Part shown: positions 1 through 8,736 of the stretch, piece after piece
How the letters are laid out: every line of letters starts with the position of its first letter
How positions within the stretch are numbered: the first letter of the stretch is position 1
DNA from: Sphingobacteriales bacterium
GTDB taxonomy: Bacteria > Bacteroidota > Bacteroidia > Chitinophagales > UBA2359
DNA length: 64,000 bases
Assembly (NCBI GenBank): GCA_016711285.1
Contig: JADJTG010000010.1
Location: 186,001 to 250,000 of the forward strand
Reading direction: 5' to 3'
Notes under the pieces: model-generated
Told to the model about the DNA's origin: nothing
The model's database searches: none
Seen by the model: only the letters and a program-made list of their open reading frames with translations
Program-made: the position numbers and the translations under genes

Positions 1-195
1 TTGCTGGATTTGCGGGTGTCTTTTGCAGTGCGCGAATACCGACAGGCAGCACGGCATTTCAATTTGTCACAAACACGCAAAACGCTCGCACTACTCTTGC
101 AATACGACCTCAAAAGCAAGGGCTACGAAAGCGATGCCCATTTTTTAAATGATGAAAATTTACTGTTGGAGCTTATCAATAAAATATTGAACTAA
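1..195 (+). CDS. holA: DNA polymerase III subunit delta, C-terminal fragment
   Basis: The gene enters from the left edge, so only the last 64 residues are present and the true start is outside the window. The visible part has the C-terminal helical collar pattern of Bacteroidota HolA: FAVREYRQAA, then LLLQYDLKSKGYES and a terminal LLLELINKIL. HolA is the clamp-loader subunit that opens the beta sliding clamp. The call rests on this C-terminal signature alone. It ends 30 bp from the convergent lepB stop, and no clear terminator separates the two. Confidence 0.72.
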   Translation: MLDLRVSFAVREYRQAARHFNLSQTRKTLALLLQYDLKSKGYESDAHFLNDENLLLELINKILN

Positions 196-225
196 GCAGC
201 AGTAGTAAAGCAGCTTCGTTTTTTT

Positions 226-1467
226 TTAGCTCGGTATGCGAAAAGTTTTGTTCCAACGGATACGAATTTCGCCGGTGAGCAATTTTTTCAGAAAACCCTT
301 GCCGTTGTTCGGTGCAGTATCTTCGGTGGAGAGCCATACAAATATGGGCTTTCCTACGATATGATCTTCCGGCACAAAACCCCACATACGCGCATCTTGT
401 GAGTTGTGGCGATTATCCCCCATCATCCAATAATAATTCATTTTAAAAGTATAAGAAGCCAAAGGTTTGCCGTCTAAAAAAGCCTGCCCGTTTTTGCACT
501 CAAAAGTGGGATTGTTTTCGAATACTTTAATGGTTCTGCCGTAAATGGCGCAGTTGAGCGGAGTAAGTTGGATTTGGTCGCCTTTTTTGGGAATATACAA
601 AGGACCGAAGTTGTCGCGATTCCACAACAAAGAATCTATATATGGAAACACCTGCGCATCTTTCTGTTCAGGGGCTTCAAGAATAGGAGTAATGGATTTT
701 ACGGTGCTGATACTTCTTACTTTTTCGAATGATTTTTCGTTGAGGTGCATCAAAAAACCGCCTTTTTCGGGGCGTGGCATTTCGGTTACACCATATTCGC
801 GCAAACGCTTTTCGTTGAGAGGAGTGCCATCTGTTTGTACCAAATAAGAAGTTTGTTGCAAAGGCTTCTTTTCGGCAGTTTGCCCGTTTACATACAAAAT
901 ACCTTGTATAATTTTAATACTATCACCGCCTACTGCCACACAACGTTTTACATAATTTTCGCGTTTGTCCACCGGATAAGTAGTAATATCCAACTGTTGC
1001 AGTGTTTGTTGTTTGCCAATTTCGCGCACAATTTGGTGGTAGCTGATTTGGCTTTGGTAGCGGGTGGTAACGGTATCGCCTTCGGGCCAGTTAAATACCA
1101 CTATATCATTGCGTTTGAGGGGCGAAAAACCGGGCAGCCGCATATAAGGAAGTTGCAGTCCGCCAATGTATGATTTGGTATTTAAAACTGGTAAAGTATT
1201 GTGCACAAAAGGAAAAGAAAGCGGTGTTTGCGGAATACGCGCTCCAAAATGAAACTTAGATACAAACAATTTATCGCCTACCAGCATTGAGCCTTCCATT
1301 GAAGATGTCGGAATGGCATACGATTGTATCACAAAAATATTGATCAAAGGAATGACGATAAACAAAAATATTAAATCAGAAATCCATTGACGTAGATGCG
1401 ATTTTTTCTTGGGTTCGGTATTTCCGCTATAAGAAGTGGGAGTTTCCTTTTTTTTATTAAAAATCAT
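226..1467 (-). CDS. lepB: Signal peptidase I
   Basis: Type I signal peptidase (413 aa) that cleaves Sec/Tat signal peptides at the outer face of the inner membrane. A hydrophobic anchor lies at about residues 31-50. The catalytic serine is Ser56 in IPTSSMEGSM. The general-base lysine is Lys174 in YVKRCVAVGGD. The conserved box E (GDNRHNSQDARMWG) begins near residue 350. A long insert between the Ser and Lys boxes and another before box E make it longer than the E. coli enzyme, as is usual in Bacteroidota. It is transcribed leftward, convergent with holA. Confidence 0.95.
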   Translation of the reverse strand: MIFNKKKETPTSYSGNTEPKKKSHLRQWISDLIFLFIVIPLINIFVIQSYAIPTSSMEGSMLVGDKLFVSKFHFGARIPQTPLSFPFVHNTLPVLNTKSYIGGLQLPYMRLPGFSPLKRNDIVVFNWPEGDTVTTRYQSQISYHQIVREIGKQQTLQQLDITTYPVDKRENYVKRCVAVGGDSIKIIQGILYVNGQTAEKKPLQQTSYLVQTDGTPLNEKRLREYGVTEMPRPEKGGFLMHLNEKSFEKVRSISTVKSITPILEAPEQKDAQVFPYIDSLLWNRDNFGPLYIPKKGDQIQLTPLNCAIYGRTIKVFENNPTFECKNGQAFLDGKPLASYTFKMNYYWMMGDNRHNSQDARMWGFVPEDHIVGKPIFVWLSTEDTAPNNGKGFLKKLLTGEIRIRWNKTFRIPS

Positions 1468-1604
1468 ATATAATAAATGTAGTAATGAAAAATAATTGGG
1501 TGTTGAGTACGTTTAAAACAAACGATATTAATTTTTTTCAGCCCAAAAACGTTATTTTATGATAAAATAATCTTAAATGAACGTTAATTTTATGTTTAAA
1601 AGTG

Positions 1605-1612
1605 CAAAGATA
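1605..1612 (-). promoter_or_regulatory. -7 promoter element (TATCTTTG) upstream of lepB
   Basis: On the minus strand this reads TATCTTTG, matching the Bacteroidota -7 consensus TAnnTTTG. It would give lepB a leader of roughly 130 nt. No convincing -33 TTTG is seen, so the assignment is tentative. Confidence 0.3.
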
Positions 1613-1685
1613 GAGTTTTGTACTTTTTTTGTACCTAAAAAAATGATTAAAAAACTATAATTATCTCACTTATTCCGTATAAAAT

Positions 1686-2552
1686 ATGAAATATTGTATT
1701 GTCGGTGTTTTAGTTGCCGCATTTTGTTTTTCGTCCTGCTCCAAAAATGATGACCCCCACACGCCGGATTCTCAAAGCCCGCAATTGATTTTTGTGGTAG
1801 CATTTGATGAAAATCAGCCGCGCCTCAATAACATCGGCAATCCGGCTGTAATTGCTGCAGGTAATGCTGCACAAACGCCTGTGTTTCACGGCATTTCGGC
1901 ACATTATTTTGAGTTGGCTGCCAATAAATATACCGCTTTGGGCAAGGGGGCTGTGCTCTACAAAGCTCCCGAAACTACACAGGGCGGCGATGCTGCCATT
2001 GACTTTGAAAAAAGCACCATCGTGCAAGGTGGCGATACGCTGTTGAGTGTGCCACTTGACCAAATAGCTGTCGGTACTTACGAATATTTGCGCGTGTCGT
2101 TGGCGTATCAGAAATATGCTGTCACGCTGCGCTACAACAATATGGATATCGAAGGTTATTTAGCTTCATTTATCGGCTTCAATACTTACATCAAAACACA
2201 TCAGGTCAATACACAAAGCATCGCTGTCAATGGCAATCGCAAGCAGGGTTATTGGGCTTTTGAAACGCCCTATTCGCTTAATGAAGGGCAAGCGAATATT
2301 ACCACTGTTCCCAATCCTTTGTTTGCTACTTCGCCTATACCGGCGGGCTCTTGTGTAGTGACGGGTGCTTTTGATACCCCTTTGCACATCAGCGGCAACG
2401 AAACAAAATCTATTGTGGTAAAGGTATCATTGAGCAATAACCATAGTTTTGAATGGAAAGACCTCAACGGCAACGGCTATTGGGAGCCGCTTTCGGGCGA
2501 GTCGCCTGTGGATATGGGCATACGCGGTATGCTGCCCACGATATTGGATTAA
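1686..2552 (+). CDS. Hypothetical lipoprotein
   Basis: A 288-residue protein with a lipoprotein signal peptide: a hydrophobic stretch ending in the lipobox FSSC with Cys18 as lipidation site, followed by SKNDD. The rest is a soluble beta-rich sequence with no motif I recognise, ending in a polar segment (DLNGNGYWEPLSGE) like that seen in other predicted Bacteroidota surface lipoproteins. It stands alone between lepB and a convergent small lipoprotein gene, and a bidirectional terminator follows. Function unknown. Confidence 0.8.
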   Translation: MKYCIVGVLVAAFCFSSCSKNDDPHTPDSQSPQLIFVVAFDENQPRLNNIGNPAVIAAGNAAQTPVFHGISAHYFELAANKYTALGKGAVLYKAPETTQGGDAAIDFEKSTIVQGGDTLLSVPLDQIAVGTYEYLRVSLAYQKYAVTLRYNNMDIEGYLASFIGFNTYIKTHQVNTQSIAVNGNRKQGYWAFETPYSLNEGQANITTVPNPLFATSPIPAGSCVVTGAFDTPLHISGNETKSIVVKVSLSNNHSFEWKDLNGNGYWEPLSGESPVDMGIRGMLPTILD

Positions 2553-2571
2553 ATACCATTTTTTTTTCTAC

Positions 2572-2616
2572 AAAAAAACCTCCTAATTTACATTTACGAA
2601 ATCAGGAGGTTTTTTA
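2572..2616. terminator. Bidirectional intrinsic terminator
   Basis: A hairpin with arms aaaaacctcct and aggaggttttt around a loop of about 17 nt, with A/T runs on both sides. It lies between the convergent lipoprotein genes ending at 2552 and 2660, so it can serve both. Confidence 0.75.
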
Positions 2617-2659
2617 ATTAAAAAGAAGTCGTTGAGTATCGCTTTTCAAATAATCGTTC

Positions 2660-3022
2660 TTATTTATTTTTAGCTACATAGCTTTGAAAAAGCTTTGCCT
2701 GATCGGGCTTTAATGCCTTAGTGATAGTAGAGTTTAATACGTTTTTAATTTCAGCTTTCTTTTGTTCAAACAAATTTTTAGACATTTTTTTGTCTTGCAC
2801 CATTTTGCCGTTTTTCACCAATTCGTCAAAGTAAGAGGTTTGTGCCTGATACACCATATTTACTTGATTATCATCTAATTTCAACTTGTCTTTTAAACGG
2901 GCTACTTCTTCGCGCACTTCTTTTTTTACGTCCAAATTTGCGGTGGCAAAATTTTTGGTAGAACTGCAAGCAGCACTCAGCACCGTAAGAGCCAAGATGA
3001 GAGAAAAAATAATTTTTTTCAT
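2660..3022 (-). CDS. Small helical lipoprotein (Spy/CpxP-like pattern)
   Basis: A 120-residue protein with a lipoprotein signal peptide (lipobox SAAC, Cys19) and an almost entirely alpha-helical, Lys/Glu-rich body. It carries LDDNQVNMVYQ near the middle and LKPDQAKLFQSY near the C-terminus. These two L-x-x-x-Q helices resemble the LTxxQ repeats of periplasmic Spy/CpxP-type proteins, but this is a pattern resemblance only and no chaperone role is shown. It is monocistronic on the minus strand. Confidence 0.72.
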   Translation of the reverse strand: MKKIIFSLILALTVLSAACSSTKNFATANLDVKKEVREEVARLKDKLKLDDNQVNMVYQAQTSYFDELVKNGKMVQDKKMSKNLFEQKKAEIKNVLNSTITKALKPDQAKLFQSYVAKNK

Positions 3023-3125
3023 GTTTTTTTAATGTTTAAAACTGAATTTTGATTGTAAAATAATGATTTTTTTCTAAAAATTTACCTATTAAACGCATTT
3101 ATGTCACATTTAGTTTCCAATAAAA

Positions 3126-3155
3126 TTGTTATGTGTTAATTTAATCGTAACTTCG
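3126..3155 (+). promoter_or_regulatory. Possible hppA promoter (TTG - 19 nt - TAACTTCG)
   Basis: TTG at 3126-3128 and TAACTTCG at 3148-3155 (one mismatch to TAnnTTTG) are 19 nt apart, close to Bacteroidota -33/-7 geometry. This would give hppA a leader of about 65 nt. Confidence 0.3.
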
Positions 3156-3225
3156 CCCTTCGTTTGAATTTAATATATCAAATAAAATATAATATATCAA
3201 TTAAGAAAATTTGTACAAAACTTTT

Positions 3226-5592
3226 ATGGAATCGTTAGGTTCTTTGCTTCCGCTTTTCGGTGTGTTGGCATTGGTTTATATGATGGTTTTATCGTCGTGG
3301 GTTAATAAGCAAGATGCCGGAGACGAAAAAATGCGCACTATTGCGGGTTATATCAGTGATGGTGCGATGGCGTTTTTAAATGCCGAATATCGTGTTTTAG
3401 CAATATATGTGGTTATTGCAGGTGCGTTGTTGGGCATATTGTCGCAGGTGAGCCAAACTTCGCACTGGTTTATTGTAGTTGCATTTGTGATAGGTGCTGT
3501 GTTTTCTGCATTGGCAGGAAATTTCGGTATGCGCATCGCCACCAAAGCAAATGTTCGCACTACGCAAGCCGCCCGCAGCAGTTTGGCACAAGCCCTTAAA
3601 GTTTCTTTTACCGGTGGTTCGGTGATGGGTTTGGGTGTTGCAGGTTTGGCAGTATTGGGTTTGAGCAGTTTGTTTTTGTTGTTGTATGTGTGGCTGATGG
3701 GCGGCACTATGACAGGCTACGCTGCCATGTCGATGGTGTTGGAAACGCTTGCCGGTTTTTCGCTCGGAGCTGAAAGCATCGCTTTATTTGCCCGTGTAGG
3801 CGGCGGTATCTATACCAAAGCCGCCGATGTAGGAGCTGACCTCGTAGGGAAAGTAGAAGCCGGTATTCCTGAAGATGACCCGCGCAACCCCGCCACTATC
3901 GCCGACAATGTAGGCGACAACGTAGGTGATGTTGCCGGTATGGGAGCCGACTTATTCGGTAGTTATGTAGCTACTATGTTGGCTGCAATGGTTTTGGGCA
4001 ACTATGTTATTAATGACAACGGCGGCATCAATGATGCTTTCGGAGGCATTGGTCCTATTTTATTGCCTGTTTTAATTGCGGGTTTGGGCATTATTTTTTC
4101 AATGATCGGTATGAACATGGTGCGCATCAGCGATAGTGCTGAAGCTAATGCTGCTACCGTACAAGGCGCACTCAATCGCGGCAACTGGATTTCCATTCTT
4201 ATTACTGCTGTTGCTGCTTTCTTTGCTATCAAATGGATGTTGCCTGCCGAAATGCAAATGACTTTCTTTGGGCTGGGCAAACAAACCGTGACTTCCATGC
4301 ACGTTTTTTACGCTGTAATAATTGGTTTGGTAGTAGGTGGTTTAATTTCTGCTATTACTGAATATTATACCGGCTTGGGTACTAAACCTGTAATGTCTAT
4401 TGTAAAACAATCAGCTACCGGTGGTGCTACCAATATTATTGCAGGTTTGTCGGTGGGTATGATGAGTACCTGCTACCCTACTATTTTATTTGCTTTATCT
4501 ATTTGGGGTGCTTATTATTTTGCCGGATTTTATGGTGTAGCTTTGTCAGCTTCGGCAATGATGGCAACTACCGCTATGCAATTGGCGATTGATGCCTTTG
4601 GTCCGATTGCCGATAATGCGGGTGGTATCGCCGAAATGAGCGAGTTGCCCAAAGAAGTGCGCAACCGCACCGATATTTTAGACTCAGTAGGTAATACCAC
4701 CGCTGCTATCGGAAAGGGTTTTGCCATCGCTTCGGCGGCTCTTACCGCTTTGGCTTTGTTTGCAGCTTATGTTACTTTTACAGGTATTGATGGTATCAAT
4801 ATTTTTAAAGCTGATGTATTAGCGGCTTTATTTATCGGAGCAATGATTCCGGTGGTGTTTTCGGCGTTGGCTATGAGTGCCGTAGGGCGTGCAGCAATGG
4901 ATATGGTGCAGGAAGTACGCCGTCAGTTTCGGGAAATTCCGGGAATTATGGAAGGTACAGGCAAGCCCGAATACGGCAAATGTGTTGCTATCTCAACCCG
5001 CGCAGCCATCCGTGAAATGATGTTGCCCGGAGCCATCACTATTATTACTCCTATTATCGTTGGATTTGCAATGGGAGCAGAGGCTTTGGGTGGTTATATG
5101 GCAGGTGTTACCGTGAGCGGTGTATTGTGGGCGATTTTCCAAAGTAATGCCGGCGGTGCCTGGGACAATGCAAAAAAATCTTTTGAAAAAGGTGTGGAAA
5201 TTAATGGACAGACTTATTTCAAAGGCAGCGACCCACACAAAGCAGCAGTTACAGGCGATACCGTTGGCGACCCTTTCAAAGATACTTCGGGACCATCTAT
5301 GAATATTTTGATAAAATTGACTTGCTTGGTAGGCTTGGTATTAGCTCCGATTTTGGGCGGAGGGCATAGCACACATACCGCAGCAAACCCTGCCACACAT
5401 CAGCAAGTTGATATGTCGAAAGTACCAATGAACAACCGTACCGTAACCACACGCACACCCGACGGTAGAGTGAGAAGAGAAAGTGTAAACCGTATTCAGC
5501 AACAGCAGGGTGCAAAACCCATCACTGACCCGCGTTCAACACCTCCTAATCCTTTGCGTGAGGCAAAACGCACGCCCGCTCCTAATCAATAA
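3226..5592 (+). CDS. hppA: Membrane-bound ion-pumping pyrophosphatase, K+-dependent type
   Basis: Integral membrane pyrophosphatase (788 aa from the ATG at 3226) that couples PPi hydrolysis to H+ and/or Na+ export. The PPi/Mg sites are plain: YTKAADVGADLVGKVE at about residues 196-211 and DNVGDNVGDVAGMGADLF at about 226-243. In the GNTTAAIGKG segment (about residue 488 on) the position that is Lys in K+-independent enzymes is Ala, which marks the K+-dependent class. About 16 membrane helices are expected. The C-terminus carries a roughly 70-residue hydrophilic, Pro/Arg/Gln-rich tail that is not part of the core fold. A TTG at 3211 is an alternative start. Whether the pumped ion is Na+, H+ or both cannot be read with certainty. 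Confidence 0.95.
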   Translation: MESLGSLLPLFGVLALVYMMVLSSWVNKQDAGDEKMRTIAGYISDGAMAFLNAEYRVLAIYVVIAGALLGILSQVSQTSHWFIVVAFVIGAVFSALAGNFGMRIATKANVRTTQAARSSLAQALKVSFTGGSVMGLGVAGLAVLGLSSLFLLLYVWLMGGTMTGYAAMSMVLETLAGFSLGAESIALFARVGGGIYTKAADVGADLVGKVEAGIPEDDPRNPATIADNVGDNVGDVAGMGADLFGSYVATMLAAMVLGNYVINDNGGINDAFGGIGPILLPVLIAGLGIIFSMIGMNMVRISDSAEANAATVQGALNRGNWISILITAVAAFFAIKWMLPAEMQMTFFGLGKQTVTSMHVFYAVIIGLVVGGLISAITEYYTGLGTKPVMSIVKQSATGGATNIIAGLSVGMMSTCYPTILFALSIWGAYYFAGFYGVALSASAMMATTAMQLAIDAFGPIADNAGGIAEMSELPKEVRNRTDILDSVGNTTAAIGKGFAIASAALTALALFAAYVTFTGIDGINIFKADVLAALFIGAMIPVVFSALAMSAVGRAAMDMVQEVRRQFREIPGIMEGTGKPEYGKCVAISTRAAIREMMLPGAITIITPIIVGFAMGAEALGGYMAGVTVSGVLWAIFQSNAGGAWDNAKKSFEKGVEINGQTYFKGSDPHKAAVTGDTVGDPFKDTSGPSMNILIKLTCLVGLVLAPILGGGHSTHTAANPATHQQVDMSKVPMNNRTVTTRTPDGRVRRESVNRIQQQQGAKPITDPRSTPPNPLREAKRTPAPNQ

Positions 5593-5619
5593 GGTTATTA
5601 TATTTTATCTATAAACTTT

Positions 5620-5653
5620 AAAGCGATGTTTTCAGAAAACATCGCTTTTTTTA
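5620..5653 (+). terminator. Intrinsic terminator of hppA
   Basis: A perfect hairpin with arms aaagcgatgttt and aaacatcgcttt and a very short loop, followed by a T run. It lies 27 bp after the hppA stop. Confidence 0.85.
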
Positions 5654-5726
5654 TAGCAATACTTGTAGAAATTGTATAGTATTGCATAGAAATTATTCTT
5701 CATTATCTTTTTATACAAAGAATCCC

Positions 5727-6206
5727 ATGTCAAACACTTCTCCTCCCGAACACCTCCAAAAAGAAGTACGCAATATTTTTGACGCTTATTTAGAAAAAAA
5801 CGGTCAGCGCAAAACGCCTGAACGCTATGCGATTTTATCTGAAATATATGCCCGCAACGACCATTTTGATGCGGAAGAGTTGTATTTTCACATGAAAAAC
5901 AAAAACTATAACGTAAGCCGTGCTACTGTATATAATACTTTGGATTTGTTGGTATCCTGCGATTTGGTAAAACGACATCAATTCGGAAAAAATCTGGCAC
6001 AATATGAAAAAAGCTACGGCTACAAACAACACGACCACATTATTTGTGTAGATTGTAAGAAAGTGGTGGAATTTTGCGACCCGCGTATTCAGCAAATTAA
6101 AAACATGATGGGCGATTTGCTCAATTTTCGCATTACTCATCATTCGCTGAATTTATACGGCATTTGTGGCACTTGCCAACTGAAACGCGGCGAAAAAACG
6201 GAGTAG
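5727..6206 (+). CDS. fur: Fur family transcriptional regulator
   Basis: A 159-residue metal-responsive repressor, starting at the ATG at 5727 (a TTG at 5682 extends it without homology support). The N-terminal winged helix contains QRKTPERYAILSEIY and VSRATVYNTLDLL. The C-terminal domain has H102-D103-H104 just before the CVDC pair (Cys107/Cys110) and the CGTC pair (Cys147/Cys150), the structural zinc site of Fur proteins. It most likely controls iron or peroxide genes; Fur, PerR and Zur cannot be separated by motif alone. It ends 35 bp before the MBOAT gene. Confidence 0.85.
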   Translation: MSNTSPPEHLQKEVRNIFDAYLEKNGQRKTPERYAILSEIYARNDHFDAEELYFHMKNKNYNVSRATVYNTLDLLVSCDLVKRHQFGKNLAQYEKSYGYKQHDHIICVDCKKVVEFCDPRIQQIKNMMGDLLNFRITHHSLNLYGICGTCQLKRGEKTE

Positions 6207-6241
6207 TTTTTTCTGTTTTAAATCACCAAACCAATTCTGAT

Positions 6242-7678
6242 ATGCTTTTTAATTCTCTACAATTTTTAGTTTTCTTTTTTATAGTAACCAGCGGTTATTT
6301 TTTGCTGCCGCACCGTTTTCGCTGGGCTTGGCTACTGGCGGCAAGCTGCTATTTTTATATGGCTTTTATTCCTGTTTATATCCTTATATTGGGAATTACA
6401 ATCGTCATTGATTATTTTGCAGGAATTTTAATTGAAAATACAAATGATGCCAAAAAGAAAAAATTATACCTGATAGCAAGTATTATCAGTACTTGTATGG
6501 TGTTGTTTGTTTTTAAATACTATAATTTTTTTATAGATAATTTTAACGCTATTGCAAATGTTATCGGTTGGAACTATCCTTTGCATATTCTTAAAATTAT
6601 TTTGCCCATCGGTTTGTCTTTCCATACATTCCAAAGTTTGAGTTATGTGATAGAGGTGTATCGCGGACATCAAAAAGCAGAACGACATTTTGGTATTTAT
6701 GCGCTGTATGTGATGTTTTATCCGCAGTTGGTGGCGGGACCCATTGAACGTCCTCAAAATTTACTTTGGCAATTTCGAGCCCCTCTCTCTTTTGATTATT
6801 ACCGTGTACGCAATGGCTTGTTTTTGATGATTTGGGGCTTATTCAAAAAAGTAGTCGTTGCCGACCGCATTGCCGAGTATGTCAATGAGGTATTTAAAAA
6901 TCCCGCCCCTTATAAAGGTTTAACTTCTTGGTTAGCTACTTATTTCTTTGCCGTTCAAATTTATTGCGACTTTTCAGGTTATTCTGATATTGCTATCGGC
7001 AGTGCTTTGGTTATGGGATTTACATTAATGACGAATTTCCGGAGACCCTATTTTTCGCAAAGTATCCGTGAGTTTTGGAGCCGTTGGCATATTTCTCTAT
7101 CCACTTGGTTCAAAGATTATTTGTATGTGCCTTTGGGTGGTAATCGTGTGGGGCGGTGGCGGTGGTACTACAATTTATTCATCACCTTTTTAGTCAGCGG
7201 TTTTTGGCACGGTGCCAACTGGACTTTCATTATCTGGGGAGCTTTGCATGGTTTTTACTTAGTATTTGCACTCATTACCGAAAATTTACAAAAACGTTTT
7301 CAGCAAGCGGTCAGTGCGGTTTCGCCTCATCTCAATACCCTTGTTCAGGTGTTCATTACTTTTCATTTAGTGTGTTTTGCGTGGATATTTTTCAGAGCAG
7401 ATACACTCTCAAAAGCCATCAAATTGATTAAGGGATTATTGGTTTTTAAAAAATTTTCTGTTCAAAATCTCTTCTTTTTTCCCGCCGATTTGTGGGTTTC
7501 TGCTGTGGTCATTGCTATATTGTGCATCGTTGATTATGCTGCGGAGCGCAAGCCTTTCTTAGAACGATATAAAACAACGCCAATGCTATTGCGCTGGGCA
7601 GGTGCTTTTTTAATTTTGTTCGCCATTTTTATTCTCGGAAAATTTGAGGATACCGATTTTATTTATTTTCAATTTTAA
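6242..7678 (+). CDS. MBOAT family O-acyltransferase (AlgI-like)
   Basis: A polytopic 478-residue membrane-bound O-acyltransferase, starting at the ATG at 6242. Hallmarks are the SRWHISLSTWFKDYLYVPLGG segment and FWHGANWTFIIWGALHG, with candidate catalytic histidines His323 and His336. AlgI-type enzymes move acetyl groups across the inner membrane for O-acetylation of exported polysaccharides. The next two genes (SGNH-like, then a hexapeptide acyltransferase) are 15 and 5 bp apart in the same direction, so the three form an operon. The acceptor is unknown; there are no alginate synthesis genes here. Confidence 0.92.
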   Translation: MLFNSLQFLVFFFIVTSGYFLLPHRFRWAWLLAASCYFYMAFIPVYILILGITIVIDYFAGILIENTNDAKKKKLYLIASIISTCMVLFVFKYYNFFIDNFNAIANVIGWNYPLHILKIILPIGLSFHTFQSLSYVIEVYRGHQKAERHFGIYALYVMFYPQLVAGPIERPQNLLWQFRAPLSFDYYRVRNGLFLMIWGLFKKVVVADRIAEYVNEVFKNPAPYKGLTSWLATYFFAVQIYCDFSGYSDIAIGSALVMGFTLMTNFRRPYFSQSIREFWSRWHISLSTWFKDYLYVPLGGNRVGRWRWYYNLFITFLVSGFWHGANWTFIIWGALHGFYLVFALITENLQKRFQQAVSAVSPHLNTLVQVFITFHLVCFAWIFFRADTLSKAIKLIKGLLVFKKFSVQNLFFFPADLWVSAVVIAILCIVDYAAERKPFLERYKTTPMLLRWAGAFLILFAIFILGKFEDTDFIYFQF

Positions 7679-7693
7679 AAAAAAACTGCCTCA

Positions 7694-8731
7694 ATGATAC
7701 TCAAAGAAAAAATTTTAAAAGCAGCCTTATATATCTGCGGTGCATTGAGTTTGGTGGCGTTTATTTCTATTTCTTATAAACCTTTATTCAATAACCTTAC
7801 TATCAACACAAATATGTATGGAGGTTTATATGCTTTTGATAATATTCCATATTTCAAAGAATTGCGAGATACAGCTATTATCTACCAAAAATTTAAGCCC
7901 AAAAATACAACGTTAAATCAAGCTGACTTTATTGTATTTGGTGATAGTTTTTTTGAGGGTTATCGCATATTGCTCAATCGTGCCTTTGATAAACTCGACA
8001 AATCTATTTTTTTTGAAAGATACAATACCACCGGACGTTTTCCCTTATACGCTTTTCAAGAAGAAAAATATCAGCGTGATATTCCTAAAAAACAACAATA
8101 TGTTATATTAGAAATGACCGAAGTGCTTATTTTAAAAGAGTTAAGAAAAAAGAATGCTTTAAGTAAAAGTTTTCATATCAATATTAAATCCAGCAATACA
8201 GAAGAAAAGTATGAAGAATTTCTCAAACACGGAAAGTATTCTTGGCAATTATATGGACTGAACAGTGGTATAAAATATGCTTTATTCGGGTATAGAAGCA
8301 AAGGGCTGGCAGTAGGCAGAAACGATAAAGATAATTGGCTGTTTTTGGAACAATATGATATGAAAAAAAAATGTTATCCCGCCACTTGTCCTATTAGTGA
8401 TGCCGATATAGAAAAAATTGCGGCTACTATAGATTTATTAAAAACGACTTTAAAACAACAATATAATTTAGAATTGATTTTTGTGCCGGTTCCAAATAGC
8501 GGCTCTATTTACACACGTTTTTTTTCTGATAAAGCATATAACAACTTCATACCACGTTTGTATAAATATTTAGACGAAAAAAAAATACGCACTGTAAAAA
8601 TATACCATCTATTAAAAAATAATGATGCAATTCTTTACCATTCTGCTGATATTCACTGGAACACACAAGGAGCGCAACTCGGTATTGATGCGTTGCGCGA
8701 TTATTTGATACAAGAAAAATTAGTACCGTAG
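7694..8731 (+). CDS. Membrane-anchored SGNH/AlgX-like protein, MBOAT partner
   Basis: A 345-residue protein with one N-terminal membrane helix (about residues 10-28) and a periplasmic domain. A GDS motif (Gly83-Asp84-Ser85 in VFGDSFFEGY) and a C-terminal DIHW (Asp319, His321) give the Ser-Asp-His layout of SGNH hydrolases and AlgJ/AlgX-like acetyltransferases. Such proteins commonly act with an MBOAT to place the acyl group on the glycan in the periplasm, which fits its position 15 bp after the MBOAT gene. The family name is inferred from the motifs; overall similarity is low. Confidence 0.72.
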   Translation: MILKEKILKAALYICGALSLVAFISISYKPLFNNLTINTNMYGGLYAFDNIPYFKELRDTAIIYQKFKPKNTTLNQADFIVFGDSFFEGYRILLNRAFDKLDKSIFFERYNTTGRFPLYAFQEEKYQRDIPKKQQYVILEMTEVLILKELRKKNALSKSFHINIKSSNTEEKYEEFLKHGKYSWQLYGLNSGIKYALFGYRSKGLAVGRNDKDNWLFLEQYDMKKKCYPATCPISDADIEKIAATIDLLKTTLKQQYNLELIFVPVPNSGSIYTRFFSDKAYNNFIPRLYKYLDEKKIRTVKIYHLLKNNDAILYHSADIHWNTQGAQLGIDALRDYLIQEKLVP

Positions 8732-8736
8732 GATTT

